DNA from: Mitsuaria sp. 7
Lineage (GTDB): Bacteria; Pseudomonadota; Gammaproteobacteria; Burkholderiales; Burkholderiaceae_C
DNA length: 64,000 nt
Direction: 5' to 3'
Assembly (NCBI RefSeq): GCF_001653795.1
Contig: NZ_CP011514.1
Location: 4,110,279-4,174,278 of the forward strand
The position numbers were made by a program, and so were the translations under genes. The notes below the pieces were generated by a model. It saw only the letters and a list, made by a program, of their open reading frames with translations, made no database searches and was not told the DNA's origin. Numbering within the stretch: the stretch's first letter is position 1; the number at the start of each line of letters is the position of its first letter. Below, one piece after another: positions 28,089-37,568 of the stretch.

Positions 28089-28694
28089 ATGAAGCACCTG
28101 ATCCAACGCATCCTCGGCGCCGTGGCGCTGACGGCTGGCGCCCTGGCCGCGCCGCCGGCCTTCGCGGGCGACGTGGGCGTGTCCATCAGCGTCGGTCAAC
28201 CGGGCTTCTACGGCCGGATCGACGTGGGCAACGTCAGACCCGACGTGGTGTACGCACAACCGATGGTGATCGAGCGCGTGTACGCGCCGGCCCCCCCGCT
28301 CTACCTGCGCGTGCCGCCGGGCCATTACCGTTCCTGGGCGCGCCATTGCGGCTACTACGGGGCCTGCGGCCGGCAGGTGTACTTCGTGCAGGAGGGCTGG
28401 TACTCCCGCGCCTACGCGCCGGCGTATTACGGCCGCCCGCACGTGCATCCGATGCCGGTGTACGCGCCGCCCCCGCCGCGCTGGGATCCGCCGCGCCGCG
28501 ATTGGGATCGACGGGACTGGGACGGCCGCCGCGACTGGCACGACCATCGCGACGACCGTCGCGGCTGGGAAGGTCGTCGCTGGGACGAGCGCCGGGACGA
28601 CCACCGCGGCGGTGACCGCGGCGGCGGGGATCGTGGCGACCGGGGTGGCGATCGTGGCGACCACGGGCACGGCCACGGACGGCATCGCGACTGA
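28089..28694 (+). CDS. Exported protein with Arg/Asp/Gly/His-rich low-complexity tail
   Basis: 201 residues. Signal peptide (LIQRILGAVALTAGALA) with AFAGD site. The mature N-terminal ~80 residues (DVGVSISVGQPGFYGRIDVG, YLRVPPGHYRSWARHCGYYG, three Cys-containing turns) are a conserved-type core seen in Burkholderiales hypotheticals. The last ~85 residues are Pro-rich then dominated by RD, GG and H repeats (GDRGGDRGDHGHGHGRH), presumably disordered. AAAGAGAGG lies upstream of the ATG. Function unknown; the His/Asp tail could bind metal, which is speculative. Confidence 0.82.
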   Translation: MKHLIQRILGAVALTAGALAAPPAFAGDVGVSISVGQPGFYGRIDVGNVRPDVVYAQPMVIERVYAPAPPLYLRVPPGHYRSWARHCGYYGACGRQVYFVQEGWYSRAYAPAYYGRPHVHPMPVYAPPPPRWDPPRRDWDRRDWDGRRDWHDHRDDRRGWEGRRWDERRDDHRGGDRGGGDRGDRGGDRGDHGHGHGRHRD

Positions 28695-28703
28695 CAGACG
28701 GGC

Positions 28704-28717
28704 CGCGAGGCCTCGCG
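28704..28717. other. 14-bp perfect palindrome between small genes
   Basis: CGCGAGG/CCTCGCG is fully self-complementary without a loop. It is followed by TATAGT (28718-28723), which could be a -10 element for the 28768 gene, and then by a small hairpin CACACC-AGCAA-GGTGTG near 28734-28750. No good -35 is visible. Confidence 0.4.
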
Positions 28718-28767
28718 TATAGTGGTCGGCTTACACACCAGCAAGGTGTGAGCCACAGCGCCGACGT

Positions 28768-29061
28768 ATGTTCGCCAAAGTCCTCGCCGCTCTCGGTCTG
28801 CTGACCTGCGTGTTCCTCGCGATCGACATGGCCTTGCCGCGCCGGCATCAACTGGCCTGGCGCGGCTGGTTCAAGCGAACCGGGCTCCTCATCAGCGGGT
28901 TCAGCCTGCGTGGCCGCTTCAACTCCCGCGACCGCCGCCGGGCGGCGCACGATGCGGCGCGCGACGCGATCGCCCGGGCGAAGAACCGATCCGGCACCTG
29001 GGACGGCAACGTCTATCACGGCGACGACTTCGAGCAGCGGCAGCGGCGCAAGCCGCACTGA
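28768..29061 (+). CDS. Small single-pass membrane protein, function unknown
   Basis: 97 residues: an N-terminal hydrophobic segment (VLAALGLLTCVFLAIDMAL) followed by a strongly basic region (RRHQLAWRGWFKRTGLL, RGRFNSRDRRRAAHDAARD). It is probably an inner-membrane anchor with a basic cytoplasmic domain. I do not recognise a family. It sits 73 bases after the preceding gene, with a possible promoter between. Confidence 0.7.
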   Translation: MFAKVLAALGLLTCVFLAIDMALPRRHQLAWRGWFKRTGLLISGFSLRGRFNSRDRRRAAHDAARDAIARAKNRSGTWDGNVYHGDDFEQRQRRKPH

Positions 29062-29103
29062 GATCGCCGCAACCCACCGAGCAATCGATCCGGAAGTGCC
29101 GCG

Positions 29104-29487
29104 ATGGCCGTCCTCGATCACCTCATCCTGAAGGTCAACGACCTCGCCGACAGCGTCGCGTTCTACGTCGGCATCCTGGGTTTCTCGAACGAAGGGGCCT
29201 CAGGGCCGTTCACGGTGATCCGTGTCGGCCGCGATTGCCAGCTGCAGCTCGCGCCGTGGGGCACATCCGGCATGGAGCACTACGCGTTCTCGGTGACACC
29301 CGAAGAATTCGATCGCATCTTCGACCGCGTGAAGGCTGCAGGCATCGGATACGGACCGAGCTTCCACTCGGTCGGCACCAACACCGGTCCCGGTGAAGAG
29401 ATCGGCGCCCGCGGCGCGGCACCGACGCTGTACTTCAACGATCCGAACAAGCACCTGATCGAGATCAGGGCGTATCCGGTCGTCTGA
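29104..29487 (+). CDS. VOC (glyoxalase/bleomycin-resistance) superfamily protein
   Basis: 127 residues. Two beta-alpha-beta-beta-beta units are visible. The first carries the metal-ligand His in LDHLILKVNDLADSVAFYVG; the second has His in MEHYAFSVTPEEFDRIFDRV and the final Glu in NKHLIEIRAYP. These ligands fit a metal-dependent VOC enzyme such as a small lyase, dioxygenase or resistance protein; the substrate is unknown. Confidence 0.88.
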   Translation: MAVLDHLILKVNDLADSVAFYVGILGFSNEGASGPFTVIRVGRDCQLQLAPWGTSGMEHYAFSVTPEEFDRIFDRVKAAGIGYGPSFHSVGTNTGPGEEIGARGAAPTLYFNDPNKHLIEIRAYPVV

Positions 29488-29498
29488 GTGGACGCCTC

Positions 29499-29524
29499 CG
29501 AGCGGCCGTCTGGGCAGCCGCTCG
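29499..29524. terminator. Hairpin between convergent VOC and uvrA genes
   Basis: CGAGCGGC / GCCGCTCG, eight perfect pairs with a ten-base loop, placed between the plus-strand stop at 29487 and the minus-strand stop at 29529. No T-run. Confidence 0.55.
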
Positions 29525-29528
29525 AGCC

Positions 29529-32500
29529 TCACCGCCGCGCCAGCACCGGCGCCAGCGCCTTCCCGGTATGCGTCCCCTGCTCGACCAGCGTCTCCGGCCT
29601 TCCTTGCGCGACCACCAGTCCGCCCGCCGAGCCGCCCTCCGGCCCGAGGTCCAGCACCCAGTCCGCTTCCGCGATCACGTCGAGGTCGTGCTCGATGACG
29701 ACCACGCTGTGGCCGCCGTCCACCAGGCGGTGCAGCACGCGGATCAGCTTCTCCACGTCCGCCATGTGCAGCCCCACCGTGGGCTCGTCCAGCACGTACA
29801 GCGTGTGCGGCGGCTTCTGGCCGCGTCGCGTGACGTCGTCGCGCACCTTCACCAGTTCGGACACCAGCTTGATCCGTTGCGCCTCGCCGCCCGACAGCGT
29901 CGGGCTCGGCTGCCCCAGCGTCAGGTAGCCCAGCCCGACGTCCTGCAGCAGCTTCAGCGGATGCGAGATTGAGGTCATCGCGGCGAAGAACTCCACCGCC
30001 TCGTCGACCTCCATCTGCAGCACCTCGCCGATGCTCTTGCCGCGCCAGCTCACCGCCAGCGTCTCCGGATTGAAGCGCTGTCCGTGGCACTGGTCGCAGA
30101 GCACCTTCACGTCCGGCAGGAAGCTCATCGCGATCGTGCGCATGCCCTGACCCTCGCAGCCCGGGCAGCGGCCTTCGCCGGTGTTGAAGCTGAAGCGGGC
30201 CGGCGTGTAGCCGCGCGCCTTCGCTTCCAGCGTCTCGGCGAAGAGCTTGCGGATCGCATCCCAGAAACCGATGTAGGTCGCCGGGCAGCTGCGCGGCGTC
30301 TTGCCGATCGGCGTCTGGTCGACTTCCAGCACCCGGTCCACCTTCGCGTGGCCCTCGACCGCGTCGCAGCCCACCCACTTCGACGGCGCCCGGCGCAGCG
30401 GCACGGCCGCGGCCATGTTGGCCAGCAGCACGTCCCGCGCCAGCGTGGACTTGCCGGAACCCGACACGCCCGTGATCGCCACCAGCCGGTGCAGCGGCAC
30501 ATCCACGGTCACGCCACGCAGGTTGTGCAGCGTCGCGTTGAGCACCGTGAGCTTGGGGGCGTCAGCCTCCATCACGCGGCGCTCCTTCAGCGGATGCACC
30601 AGCGGATGGGAAAGGAAGCGGCCCGTGATCGAGTCCGGGTTCTTCGCGATCTCTTCCGCCGTGCCCTCGGCGATCACGCGACCGCCGCGCTTGCCCGCGC
30701 TCGGGCCGATGTCGATGATGTGGTCGGCACGACGGATCGTGTCCTCGTCGTGCTCGACGACCACCAGCGTGTTGCCCTTGTCGCCCAGCGTCGCCAGCGC
30801 CTTCAGCAGGATCTGGTTGTCGCGCGGGTGCAGGCCGATCGTCGGCTCGTCCAGCACGTAGCAGACGCCCTGCAGGTTGCTGCCGAGCTGCGCCGCCAAG
30901 CGGATGCGCTGCGCCTCGCCGCCCGACAAGGTCGGCGCGGCGCGGTCCAGCGTCAGGTAGCCCAGTCCCACTTCCTCCAGGAACTCCAGACGGCCCTTGA
31001 TCTCGACGACCACGTCGCGCGCGATCTCCGCGTCGCGGCCGGTCAGGGTCAGGGCCGCGATCCACTCGCGCGCTTCCTTCACGCTCCACGACGCGACCGT
31101 GCCGATCGTCTCGTGCTCGAAGCTCACCGCGCGCGCCACCGGGTTCAGCCGCGCGCCGTGGCAGTCGGGACACGGCGCATCGCTCAGGTCCTCGATCTCG
31201 GCTTCTTCCGCGGGGAAGCTCTGCTCGCGGCCGCGGTTGTCCTTGTCCTGCTGAGTGTCGTCGAGCGCCTTGCGCTGCTCGCGCGTCAGCGCCAGGCCCG
31301 TGCCGACGCAGGTCGTGCACCAGCCATGCTTGGAGTTGTAGCTGAACAGCCGCGGATCCAGTTCCGGATAGCTGGTGCCGCACTGCGGGCACGCCCGCTT
31401 GGTGGAGAACACGCGCAGTTCGCCGATGCCGCGCGTCGCCTTGCCGCTGCGCAGCGCGTCATGCAGGCCGTCCAGCGGCGAGAGCACATGCACCACGCCC
31501 TTGCCGTGATCCAGCGCCTTGGCCAGCAGCTCGCGCAGCGCCGACTCGGTCTCCGGCGTGATCGTCATGTCGCCGACCGGCAGTTCGATGCTGTGCTCCT
31601 TGAAGCGGTCCAGGCGCGGCCACGGACTGGTCGGCAGGAACTCGCCGTCCACGCGCAGATGCGTGTGGCCGCGCTGCTTGGCCCACTTCGCGAGGTCGGT
31701 GTAGACGCCCTTGCGGTTGACCACCAGCGGCGCGAGCAGCCCGATGTGCCGGCCCTTGTAGTCGCGCAGCAGCTGCGCGGCGATGGCCTCGACGCTCTGC
31801 GGCTTCACCGGCGTGCCGTCGTGCGCGCAATGCTGGACGCCCAGCTTCACGTAGAGCAGGCGCAGGAAGTGCCAGACCTCGGTCGTCGTCGCGACCGTGC
31901 TCTTGCGCCCGCCGCGCGACAGGCGCTGCTCGATGGCGACGGTGGGAGGAATGCCCCACACCGCGTCGACCTCGGGCCGCCCCGCCGGCTGCACGATCGA
32001 GCGCGCATACGCGTTCAGCGATTCCAGGTAGCGGCGCTGCCCCTCGTTGAACAGGATGTCGAAGGCGAGCGTGCTCTTGCCCGAACCCGACACGCCGGTC
32101 ACGACGTTGAACTTGCCGCGCGGGATGCTGACGTCGACCGACTTCAGGTTGTGCTCGCGCGCGTTGACGATGCGGATCACCTCGTCTTCCTGGCGGCGCC
32201 GGCGCAGCAGCGACTGCAGCGGCTGGCCTTCCGACACCTTCACCGGCGCGCGGTCCATCTCCAGCGCGTACTCGCGCAGCGCCTTCGCGGTGTGCGAGGT
32301 CGGATGGTCCTTGAGATGCTCCGGCGTGCCGGTGGCGACGACCAGGCCGCCGTCCTCGCCGCCCTCGGGGCCGAGGTCGATGACCCAGTCCGACGCGCGG
32401 ATCACGTCGAGGTTGTGCTCGATCAGGATCAGCGAGTGTCCCGCCGACAGCAGCTTGCGCATGGCGCGCATCAGCTTGGCGATGTCGTCGAAGTGCAGGC

Positions 32501-35165
32501 CCGTCGTGGGCTCGTCGAAGAGGAACAGCGTGCCCTTGGTCGCCGTCGCCTGGCGCGGCTTGGAGGCCGCCTCCGCCAGGTAGCCGGCGAGCTTGAGCCG
32601 CTGCGCCTCGCCGCCCGACAAGGTCGGCACCGGCTGACCCAGCGTCAGATAGTCGAGCCCGACGTCCGACAGCGGCTGCAGCTTGTTGAGCACCTCGCGG
32701 TCGACGCTGAAGACCTGCAGCGCCTCGGCCACCGTCAGCTCCAGCACGTCCGACACGCTCAGTTGCCGCCCGGCGCGCTCGAGCTTGACCTCGAGCAGCT
32801 CGGCGCGGAAGCGCTTGCCGTCGCAGTCGGGGCAGCGCAGGTAGACGTCGGACAGGAACTGCATCTCGACGTGCTCGAAGCCCGAGCCGCCGCAGGTCGG
32901 GCAGCGGCCGTCGCCGGCGTTGAAGCTGAACATGCCCGCGCCGTAGCTGCGTTCCTTGGCCATGGGCGTGTCGGCGAAGCGCTTGCGGATCTCGTCGAAG
33001 ACGCCGACGTAGCTCGCCGGGTTCGAACGCGCCGTCTTGCCGATCGGCGACTGGTCGACGAAGACCGCGTCGGCCAGCCAGTCCGCGCCCAGCAGCCGGT
33101 CGTGCTGGCCCGGCGTCTCGGTGGCCTGGCCGAACCAGCGCGCCAGCGCCGGATAGAGCACGTCCTGCATCAGCGTGCTCTTGCCCGAGCCGGAGACGCC
33201 GGTCACGGCGACCATGCGCTGCAGCGGGAACTCGACGCTGACGTTCTTGAGGTTGTGCTCGCGCGCGCCTTCGAGGATGAGGCGCGGCGTGCTCTCCTCG
33301 ACCACCCGCTTCAGGCCCATGCCCACATGCTTGCGCGCGCCCAGGTAGGAGCCGGTCAAGGTGTCGGCCGACCGGATCTGTTCCGGCGTGCCGTCGAAGA
33401 CGATCTGCCCGCCCTGCTGGCCCGGTCCGGGGCCCATGTCGATGAGCCGGTCCGCCGCCAGCATCACCGCCGGGTCATGTTCGACGACGACCAGCGTGTT
33501 GCCCGCGTCGCGCAGCCGCTGCATCGCCTCGACGATGCGGTTCATGTCGCGCGGATGCAGGCCGATGCTGGGCTCGTCCAGCACGAACAGCGTGTTGACC
33601 AGCGAGGTTCCCAGCGCCGTCGTCAGGTTGATGCGCTGCACCTCGCCGCCCGACAAGGTGCGGCTCTGCCGGTCCAGCGTCAGGTAGCCGATGCCGACGT
33701 CGACGAGGTACTTGAGCCGGTTGCGGATCTCGTCGAGCAGCAGCTTGAGCGCCTCGTCGAGCATCGACCCCGGCAACTGCAGGTCATCCATGAAGCGTCT
33801 CAGCCGATGGATGGGCAGCTGCATCAGGTCATGGACGGCCAGCCCCGGCAGCGCTTCCAGCTGCACGCGGTTCCACTTCACGCCCTCCGGCATGAAGCGC
33901 AGGTCGGGCGGCAGCGCCGCGTCGGCCAGCGCCTTCGAGCCGACGCGCCACAGCAGCGCCTCGGTCTTGAGCCGCGCGCCACGGCAGGTGGGACACTCGG
34001 TGTAGCTGCGGTACTTCGACAGCAGCACCCGGATGTGCATCTTGTAGGCCTTGCTCTCCAGGTACTCGAAGAACCGGCTCACGCCGTACCACTGCTTGTT
34101 CCAGTTGCCGTTCCAGTTCGGGCTGCCGCCTATGACCCAGTCGCGCTGGGCCTGCGTCATCTGGTTCCACGCCGTGTCGCGCGGGATGCCGGCATCGCCC
34201 GCGTACTTCAGCATGTCGTCCTGGCTCTCCTTCCAGGCCGGCGTCTGCATCGGCTTGATCGCGCCGCCGCGCAGCGTCTTGCGCTCGTCGGGGATCACCA
34301 GGCCCAGGTCCACGCCGATCACGCGGCCGAAGCCGCGGCAGGTCTCGCACGCGCCCATCGCCGAATTGAACGAGAACAGCGCCGGTTGGGGATCGGCATA
34401 GCGGATGTCGCTCTCCGGGCAATGCAGGCCGGTGGAGTAGCGCCACAGCGTCGGCTCGACGCCCTCCACCGCGCTGAGCACGTGGACCGTCAGGCGGCCG
34501 CTGCCGCGCTTGAGCGCCAGCTCGATCGCCTCCATCGCGCGCGCCTGCTCGACGCCCTGCATGCGGAAGCGGTCGGCCACGACGTCGAGCACCTTGCGCC
34601 CGTTGACGACGCGCTCGGACTGCACGCGCGTGAAGCCCGAGGCGGACAGCCATTGCTCGACCTCGCCGGCGCTGACCGACTCGGGCAGCTCGACCGGGAA
34701 GGTCAGCACCAGACGCGGGTCGTCGCCCACCGTGCGCGCCAGCAGTTCGGCATAGATCGTCTGCGGCGTGTCATGGCGGACCGGCAGCGCGGTGTCGCGG
34801 TCGAACAGCTCGGCGCCGCGCGCGAACAGCAGCTTCAGGTGGTCGTTGAGCTCCGTCATCGTGCCGACGGTGGAGCGGCTGGTGCGGACCGGGTTGGTCT
34901 GGTCGATCGCGATGGCGGGCGGCACGCCCTCCACCTTGTCGACCGCCGGACGGTCCATCCGGTCCAGGAACTGGCGCGCGTAGGCGGAGAAGGTCTCCAC
35001 GTAGCGGCGCTGGCCCTCGGCATACAGGGTGTCGAAGACCAGGCTGGACTTGCCCGACCCGCTGGGCCCGGTCACCACCGTCAGCTCCCCCGTGCGGATG
35101 TCCAGGTCGAGGTTCTTGAGGTTGTGCTGGCGGGCGCCCCGGATGCGGATATCGGAATCGGACAT
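29529..35165 (-). CDS. uvrA: Double-length UvrA-type excinuclease ATPase (four ABC domains)
   Basis: 1878 residues, twice the usual ~940. It contains two complete UvrA units. Walker A motifs occur near residues 40 (GPSGSGKSS), 657, 1022 and 1568 (GVSGSGKST each), and four ABC signatures are visible (LSGGEVQRI, LSGGEAQRL, LSGGEAQRI twice). Zn-type CxxC pairs occur in each unit (CETCRGFGR, CPTCGGSGFEH, CTTCVGTG, CPGCEGQGM). All four Walker B/D-loop regions (LDEPSIGLHP, FDEPTTGLHF, LDEPTIGLHP, LDEPTVGLHM) look intact. UvrA dimers load UvrB at bulky DNA lesions; this protein could form that dimer within one chain. I recall such long UvrAs in Burkholderiales. It stands alone. Confidence 0.93.
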   Translation of the reverse strand: MSDSDIRIRGARQHNLKNLDLDIRTGELTVVTGPSGSGKSSLVFDTLYAEGQRRYVETFSAYARQFLDRMDRPAVDKVEGVPPAIAIDQTNPVRTSRSTVGTMTELNDHLKLLFARGAELFDRDTALPVRHDTPQTIYAELLARTVGDDPRLVLTFPVELPESVSAGEVEQWLSASGFTRVQSERVVNGRKVLDVVADRFRMQGVEQARAMEAIELALKRGSGRLTVHVLSAVEGVEPTLWRYSTGLHCPESDIRYADPQPALFSFNSAMGACETCRGFGRVIGVDLGLVIPDERKTLRGGAIKPMQTPAWKESQDDMLKYAGDAGIPRDTAWNQMTQAQRDWVIGGSPNWNGNWNKQWYGVSRFFEYLESKAYKMHIRVLLSKYRSYTECPTCRGARLKTEALLWRVGSKALADAALPPDLRFMPEGVKWNRVQLEALPGLAVHDLMQLPIHRLRRFMDDLQLPGSMLDEALKLLLDEIRNRLKYLVDVGIGYLTLDRQSRTLSGGEVQRINLTTALGTSLVNTLFVLDEPSIGLHPRDMNRIVEAMQRLRDAGNTLVVVEHDPAVMLAADRLIDMGPGPGQQGGQIVFDGTPEQIRSADTLTGSYLGARKHVGMGLKRVVEESTPRLILEGAREHNLKNVSVEFPLQRMVAVTGVSGSGKSTLMQDVLYPALARWFGQATETPGQHDRLLGADWLADAVFVDQSPIGKTARSNPASYVGVFDEIRKRFADTPMAKERSYGAGMFSFNAGDGRCPTCGGSGFEHVEMQFLSDVYLRCPDCDGKRFRAELLEVKLERAGRQLSVSDVLELTVAEALQVFSVDREVLNKLQPLSDVGLDYLTLGQPVPTLSGGEAQRLKLAGYLAEAASKPRQATATKGTLFLFDEPTTGLHFDDIAKLMRAMRKLLSAGHSLILIEHNLDVIRASDWVIDLGPEGGEDGGLVVATGTPEHLKDHPTSHTAKALREYALEMDRAPVKVSEGQPLQSLLRRRRQEDEVIRIVNAREHNLKSVDVSIPRGKFNVVTGVSGSGKSTLAFDILFNEGQRRYLESLNAYARSIVQPAGRPEVDAVWGIPPTVAIEQRLSRGGRKSTVATTTEVWHFLRLLYVKLGVQHCAHDGTPVKPQSVEAIAAQLLRDYKGRHIGLLAPLVVNRKGVYTDLAKWAKQRGHTHLRVDGEFLPTSPWPRLDRFKEHSIELPVGDMTITPETESALRELLAKALDHGKGVVHVLSPLDGLHDALRSGKATRGIGELRVFSTKRACPQCGTSYPELDPRLFSYNSKHGWCTTCVGTGLALTREQRKALDDTQQDKDNRGREQSFPAEEAEIEDLSDAPCPDCHGARLNPVARAVSFEHETIGTVASWSVKEAREWIAALTLTGRDAEIARDVVVEIKGRLEFLEEVGLGYLTLDRAAPTLSGGEAQRIRLAAQLGSNLQGVCYVLDEPTIGLHPRDNQILLKALATLGDKGNTLVVVEHDEDTIRRADHIIDIGPSAGKRGGRVIAEGTAEEIAKNPDSITGRFLSHPLVHPLKERRVMEADAPKLTVLNATLHNLRGVTVDVPLHRLVAITGVSGSGKSTLARDVLLANMAAAVPLRRAPSKWVGCDAVEGHAKVDRVLEVDQTPIGKTPRSCPATYIGFWDAIRKLFAETLEAKARGYTPARFSFNTGEGRCPGCEGQGMRTIAMSFLPDVKVLCDQCHGQRFNPETLAVSWRGKSIGEVLQMEVDEAVEFFAAMTSISHPLKLLQDVGLGYLTLGQPSPTLSGGEAQRIKLVSELVKVRDDVTRRGQKPPHTLYVLDEPTVGLHMADVEKLIRVLHRLVDGGHSVVVIEHDLDVIAEADWVLDLGPEGGSAGGLVVAQGRPETLVEQGTHTGKALAPVLARR

Positions 35166-35404
35166 GTGGTGTGGGCCTTGGAGCCTCGAAAAAGGCAGTG
35201 GGCGGTGATTCTAGGGAGCACCGGTGCCATGAAGTGGCAGCAGCGGGCGAGGAAGGGCCGGAGCGGCAGGCGTGGCGGGCGCGACGACACAGTGGTAAGC
35301 AAATGAAAGCAGGCGACCGCTCAGGAAGCCTTCCCCTACCTCTTGTCAAGGCCTCCGATCGATGACTTCCGCACACTTGCTAGTCTTCGGGGGCTGCGGC
35401 AACA

Positions 35405-36043
35405 ATGGACCCCGTCGTCGCCGAGCAACACACGCTGCCGGTTCCACCCGAACGGCGGACGGCTTTTCTAGGGAATACCCGCATCCTGATCGGATCGGGG
35501 ACGACAAGCGACATGGACAGAAACGACGGCCATCCTTTTTCCGAGATCTCCGAGACCACGCTGGTCTTGATGACCTCGGACGCGTCCCCGAAGCCCTCGC
35601 CTCCGTCGACGATGACTGATCCTTCCGTGTCCGGCCAACGCCCGGCGCCGGGTGAGCCCTTCGTGCTGCTGGTCGAGGACAACCCGATCAACCAGGTCGT
35701 CGCGCTGGAGTTCCTGGCGCTGATGGGACTGAAGACGCAGCTCGCGCGCAACGGCCAGGAAGCGCTGGACCTGTGCGAGCAGGCGGCGCCCAGCCTGGTG
35801 CTGATGGACATCCAGATGCCGGGCATGGACGGCCTGGAATGCGCGCGCCGGCTGCGGGAGCAGCAGGCGCAGGGACGGCTTCCCCGTTTCCCGATCCTGG
35901 CGCTCACGGCGCATGCGCTGGACAGCGACGTCGCCGACAGCCTGAAGGCCGGCATGGACGAGCACCTGACCAAGCCGCTCGACTTCCTGACGCTGCGCCG
36001 CCGGCTGGCGCGCTGGCTGGATCTGCCGCAACTCAACGACTGA
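35405..36043 (+). CDS. Response-regulator receiver protein (stand-alone)
   Basis: 212 residues from the first ATG; starts at 35513 or 35612 are also possible, and the first ~80 residues show no domain. The receiver domain (residues ~85-205) has acidic pocket VEDN, phospho-acceptor Asp in LVLMDIQMPGMDG, the Thr of LALTAHALD and Lys of LTKPLD. There is no output domain, so it likely acts as a phosphotransfer shuttle or single-domain regulator. The VEDNPINQVVALEFL pattern resembles receivers of hybrid sensor kinases, but no kinase gene is adjacent. Its partner is unknown. Confidence 0.85.
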   Translation: MDPVVAEQHTLPVPPERRTAFLGNTRILIGSGTTSDMDRNDGHPFSEISETTLVLMTSDASPKPSPPSTMTDPSVSGQRPAPGEPFVLLVEDNPINQVVALEFLALMGLKTQLARNGQEALDLCEQAAPSLVLMDIQMPGMDGLECARRLREQQAQGRLPRFPILALTAHALDSDVADSLKAGMDEHLTKPLDFLTLRRRLARWLDLPQLND

Positions 36044-36229
36044 CCCCCGAGGGCACCCCGACGAGGGATGAGGCGTCCCCACAACGGGTGGACGCTCCTT
36101 ATTTCGAGGGTCGTTGACCGCGCGCAAAGCTTCCAGGAATCCCCCATCGCAACACTGGCGTTGAGCGCAGGACGCGTGCTCCACTTTCGATCCGCGCCCG
36201 ATGTCCGGGTGCGCCGTCAGGAGTTGCGC

Positions 36230-36442
36230 ATGTATCCGATTCCCTCCTATCACCCATCCGAGATCCTTCAGGCAAAGATCCGCCTCGCGGCGCTTGAAGA
36301 TCGCCAGACCGACGCCGAAATCCTGTCCAAGGCCGCTCAGCTGTATTTCCGGATCCGCCAGGAGTTGCGATCGGGTCGGGTCATCGGTTTCGTCGAACCG
36401 GATCGCAAGGATCAACTGGCCGAAGAGATCGTGGGGATCTGA
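36230..36442 (+). CDS. Small helical protein, function unknown
   Basis: 70 residues. AGGAG lies seven bases before ATG 36230, and the stop abuts the ATG of the next gene. The sequence (YPIPSYHPSEILQAKIRLAA, ILSKAAQLYFRIRQEL) predicts two helices and no signal peptide. It could be a small DNA-binding or regulatory protein, but no motif confirms that. Confidence 0.65.
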   Translation: MYPIPSYHPSEILQAKIRLAALEDRQTDAEILSKAAQLYFRIRQELRSGRVIGFVEPDRKDQLAEEIVGI

Positions 36443-36703
36443 ATGGACTCGCGGGACAGCAAGCTCGCGGAGCCCATTTTCAGGGCGTCGATAGAGCCGC
36501 CAGAACCCCTGGCAGATGGCAAGGTCCGGCGTATCAAAGACCTCACCCTCTTCTTCGTCAGCACATTCATTCTTCTGACCTTGGTCGGCTTCAGTGTGTT
36601 TGTGCTGACCGACGCCTGCGTGACAGAGGAAGAGCGAAAGTGGGCCACGTCAACACTGACGATGGCTTTCGGTGGCGTGCTGGGCTGGCTCATCAAGCGA
36701 TGA
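36443..36703 (+). CDS. Small two-pass membrane protein, function unknown
   Basis: 86 residues beginning directly after the stop of the preceding gene. Acidic/charged N-terminus, then two hydrophobic segments (DLTLFFVSTFILLTLVGFSV and a shorter WATSTLTMAFGGVLGWLI). The layout of a short soluble gene plus a small membrane gene is holin-like in shape only; there are no phage genes nearby. Function unknown. Confidence 0.65.
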   Translation: MDSRDSKLAEPIFRASIEPPEPLADGKVRRIKDLTLFFVSTFILLTLVGFSVFVLTDACVTEEERKWATSTLTMAFGGVLGWLIKR

Positions 36704-36722
36704 GTCCTCGCATGTCGCACGC

Positions 36723-37568
36723 TCACCCGTTCTCAAGAAATCGCTGCACGACGGCGAAGTGCTCAGGCACGTTCAGTGCGGGCGCGTGGCCGCAGCCCGG
36801 GATCGTCACGACCTCCGCTCGGGGGCCGCGCACACGCATCGCGTCGGCCGTCTCGGGCAGCAGAAGATCGGACGACTCCCCACGCAGGCAGAGCACCGGC
36901 AGGCTCAGCGAGTCCCACTCGGTCCAGCGCTTGTAGTCGTCCGGATGGACGAAGAACTGACGCACCATCGCCGGGTCGTAGTGGGGCGTCACGCGGCCGT
37001 CGGGCAAGCGCCGCACCGAGCTCTCCGTCAAGCGCCGCCATTGCGCGTCGCTCATCCAGCCGTAGGGCTGGTAGATCTGGCGGAAGTACTGCTCCAGCTC
37101 CGACACCGTGTCGAATGCCCACGGCGACCCCGCGTAGCTGCGGATGCGCTGGATCGCAGGCTCCGCGAGCTCCGGCCCGATGTCGTTGAGCACCAGCCGC
37201 CGGATGCGACCGCGTAGCGAGGTCGCCGCCGCGAGCAGCCCGATCGCGCCGCCCATCGAGGTGCCGACCCAGTGGAATTCCTTCAGCCCCAACTGATCGA
37301 CGAGCGCCACCGCCAGCTTCACGTAGAACGCGAGGCAGTACTCGTTGTCGGGATCGGGGCTCCACTGCGACAACCCTCTTCCGAGGGTGTCCGGACACAC
37401 CACGAAGTAGCGGCCCGTCCCCGCCAGGTGGGTGGCCAACTCGTCCATGTCCCGCCCGGTGCGTGCCAGGCCATGCCACGCGATCACCGGCTCGGCGCCC
37501 GGGTCGCCCCAGGCCTGGTAATGGATTTCGCGGCCTTCGCAGCGCAGATAGTTCGACGTCGACTTCAC
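36723..37568 (-). CDS. Alpha/beta hydrolase at the end of the LIV-type operon
   Basis: 281 residues from GTG 37568, with AGGAGGGG five bases upstream; the GTG overlaps the livM stop (GTGA), indicating translational coupling. Nucleophile elbow VGTSMGGAIGL, acid probably in RGESSDLLLPE, catalytic His in IPGCGHAPALNV; oxyanion region AWHGLARTGRD. No signal peptide, so cytoplasmic. Homologues cleave esters or C-C bonds. Given the secreted depolymerase-type esterase and transporter in the same operon, hydrolysis of imported oligomers or esters is a reasonable inference. Confidence 0.88.
   Translation of the reverse strand: MKSTSNYLRCEGREIHYQAWGDPGAEPVIAWHGLARTGRDMDELATHLAGTGRYFVVCPDTLGRGLSQWSPDPDNEYCLAFYVKLAVALVDQLGLKEFHWVGTSMGGAIGLLAAATSLRGRIRRLVLNDIGPELAEPAIQRIRSYAGSPWAFDTVSELEQYFRQIYQPYGWMSDAQWRRLTESSVRRLPDGRVTPHYDPAMVRQFFVHPDDYKRWTEWDSLSLPVLCLRGESSDLLLPETADAMRVRGPRAEVVTIPGCGHAPALNVPEHFAVVQRFLENG

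Noticed and set aside
30084..35306. Very long open frame antisense to uvrA
   Set aside because: Its protein is an Arg/Ala/His-rich sequence with no domains, as expected opposite a high-GC gene; the minus-strand UvrA motifs are decisive.
36443..36703. Small two-pass protein as a phage holin
   Set aside because: No lysin, tail or integrase genes nearby; membrane topology alone is not enough.
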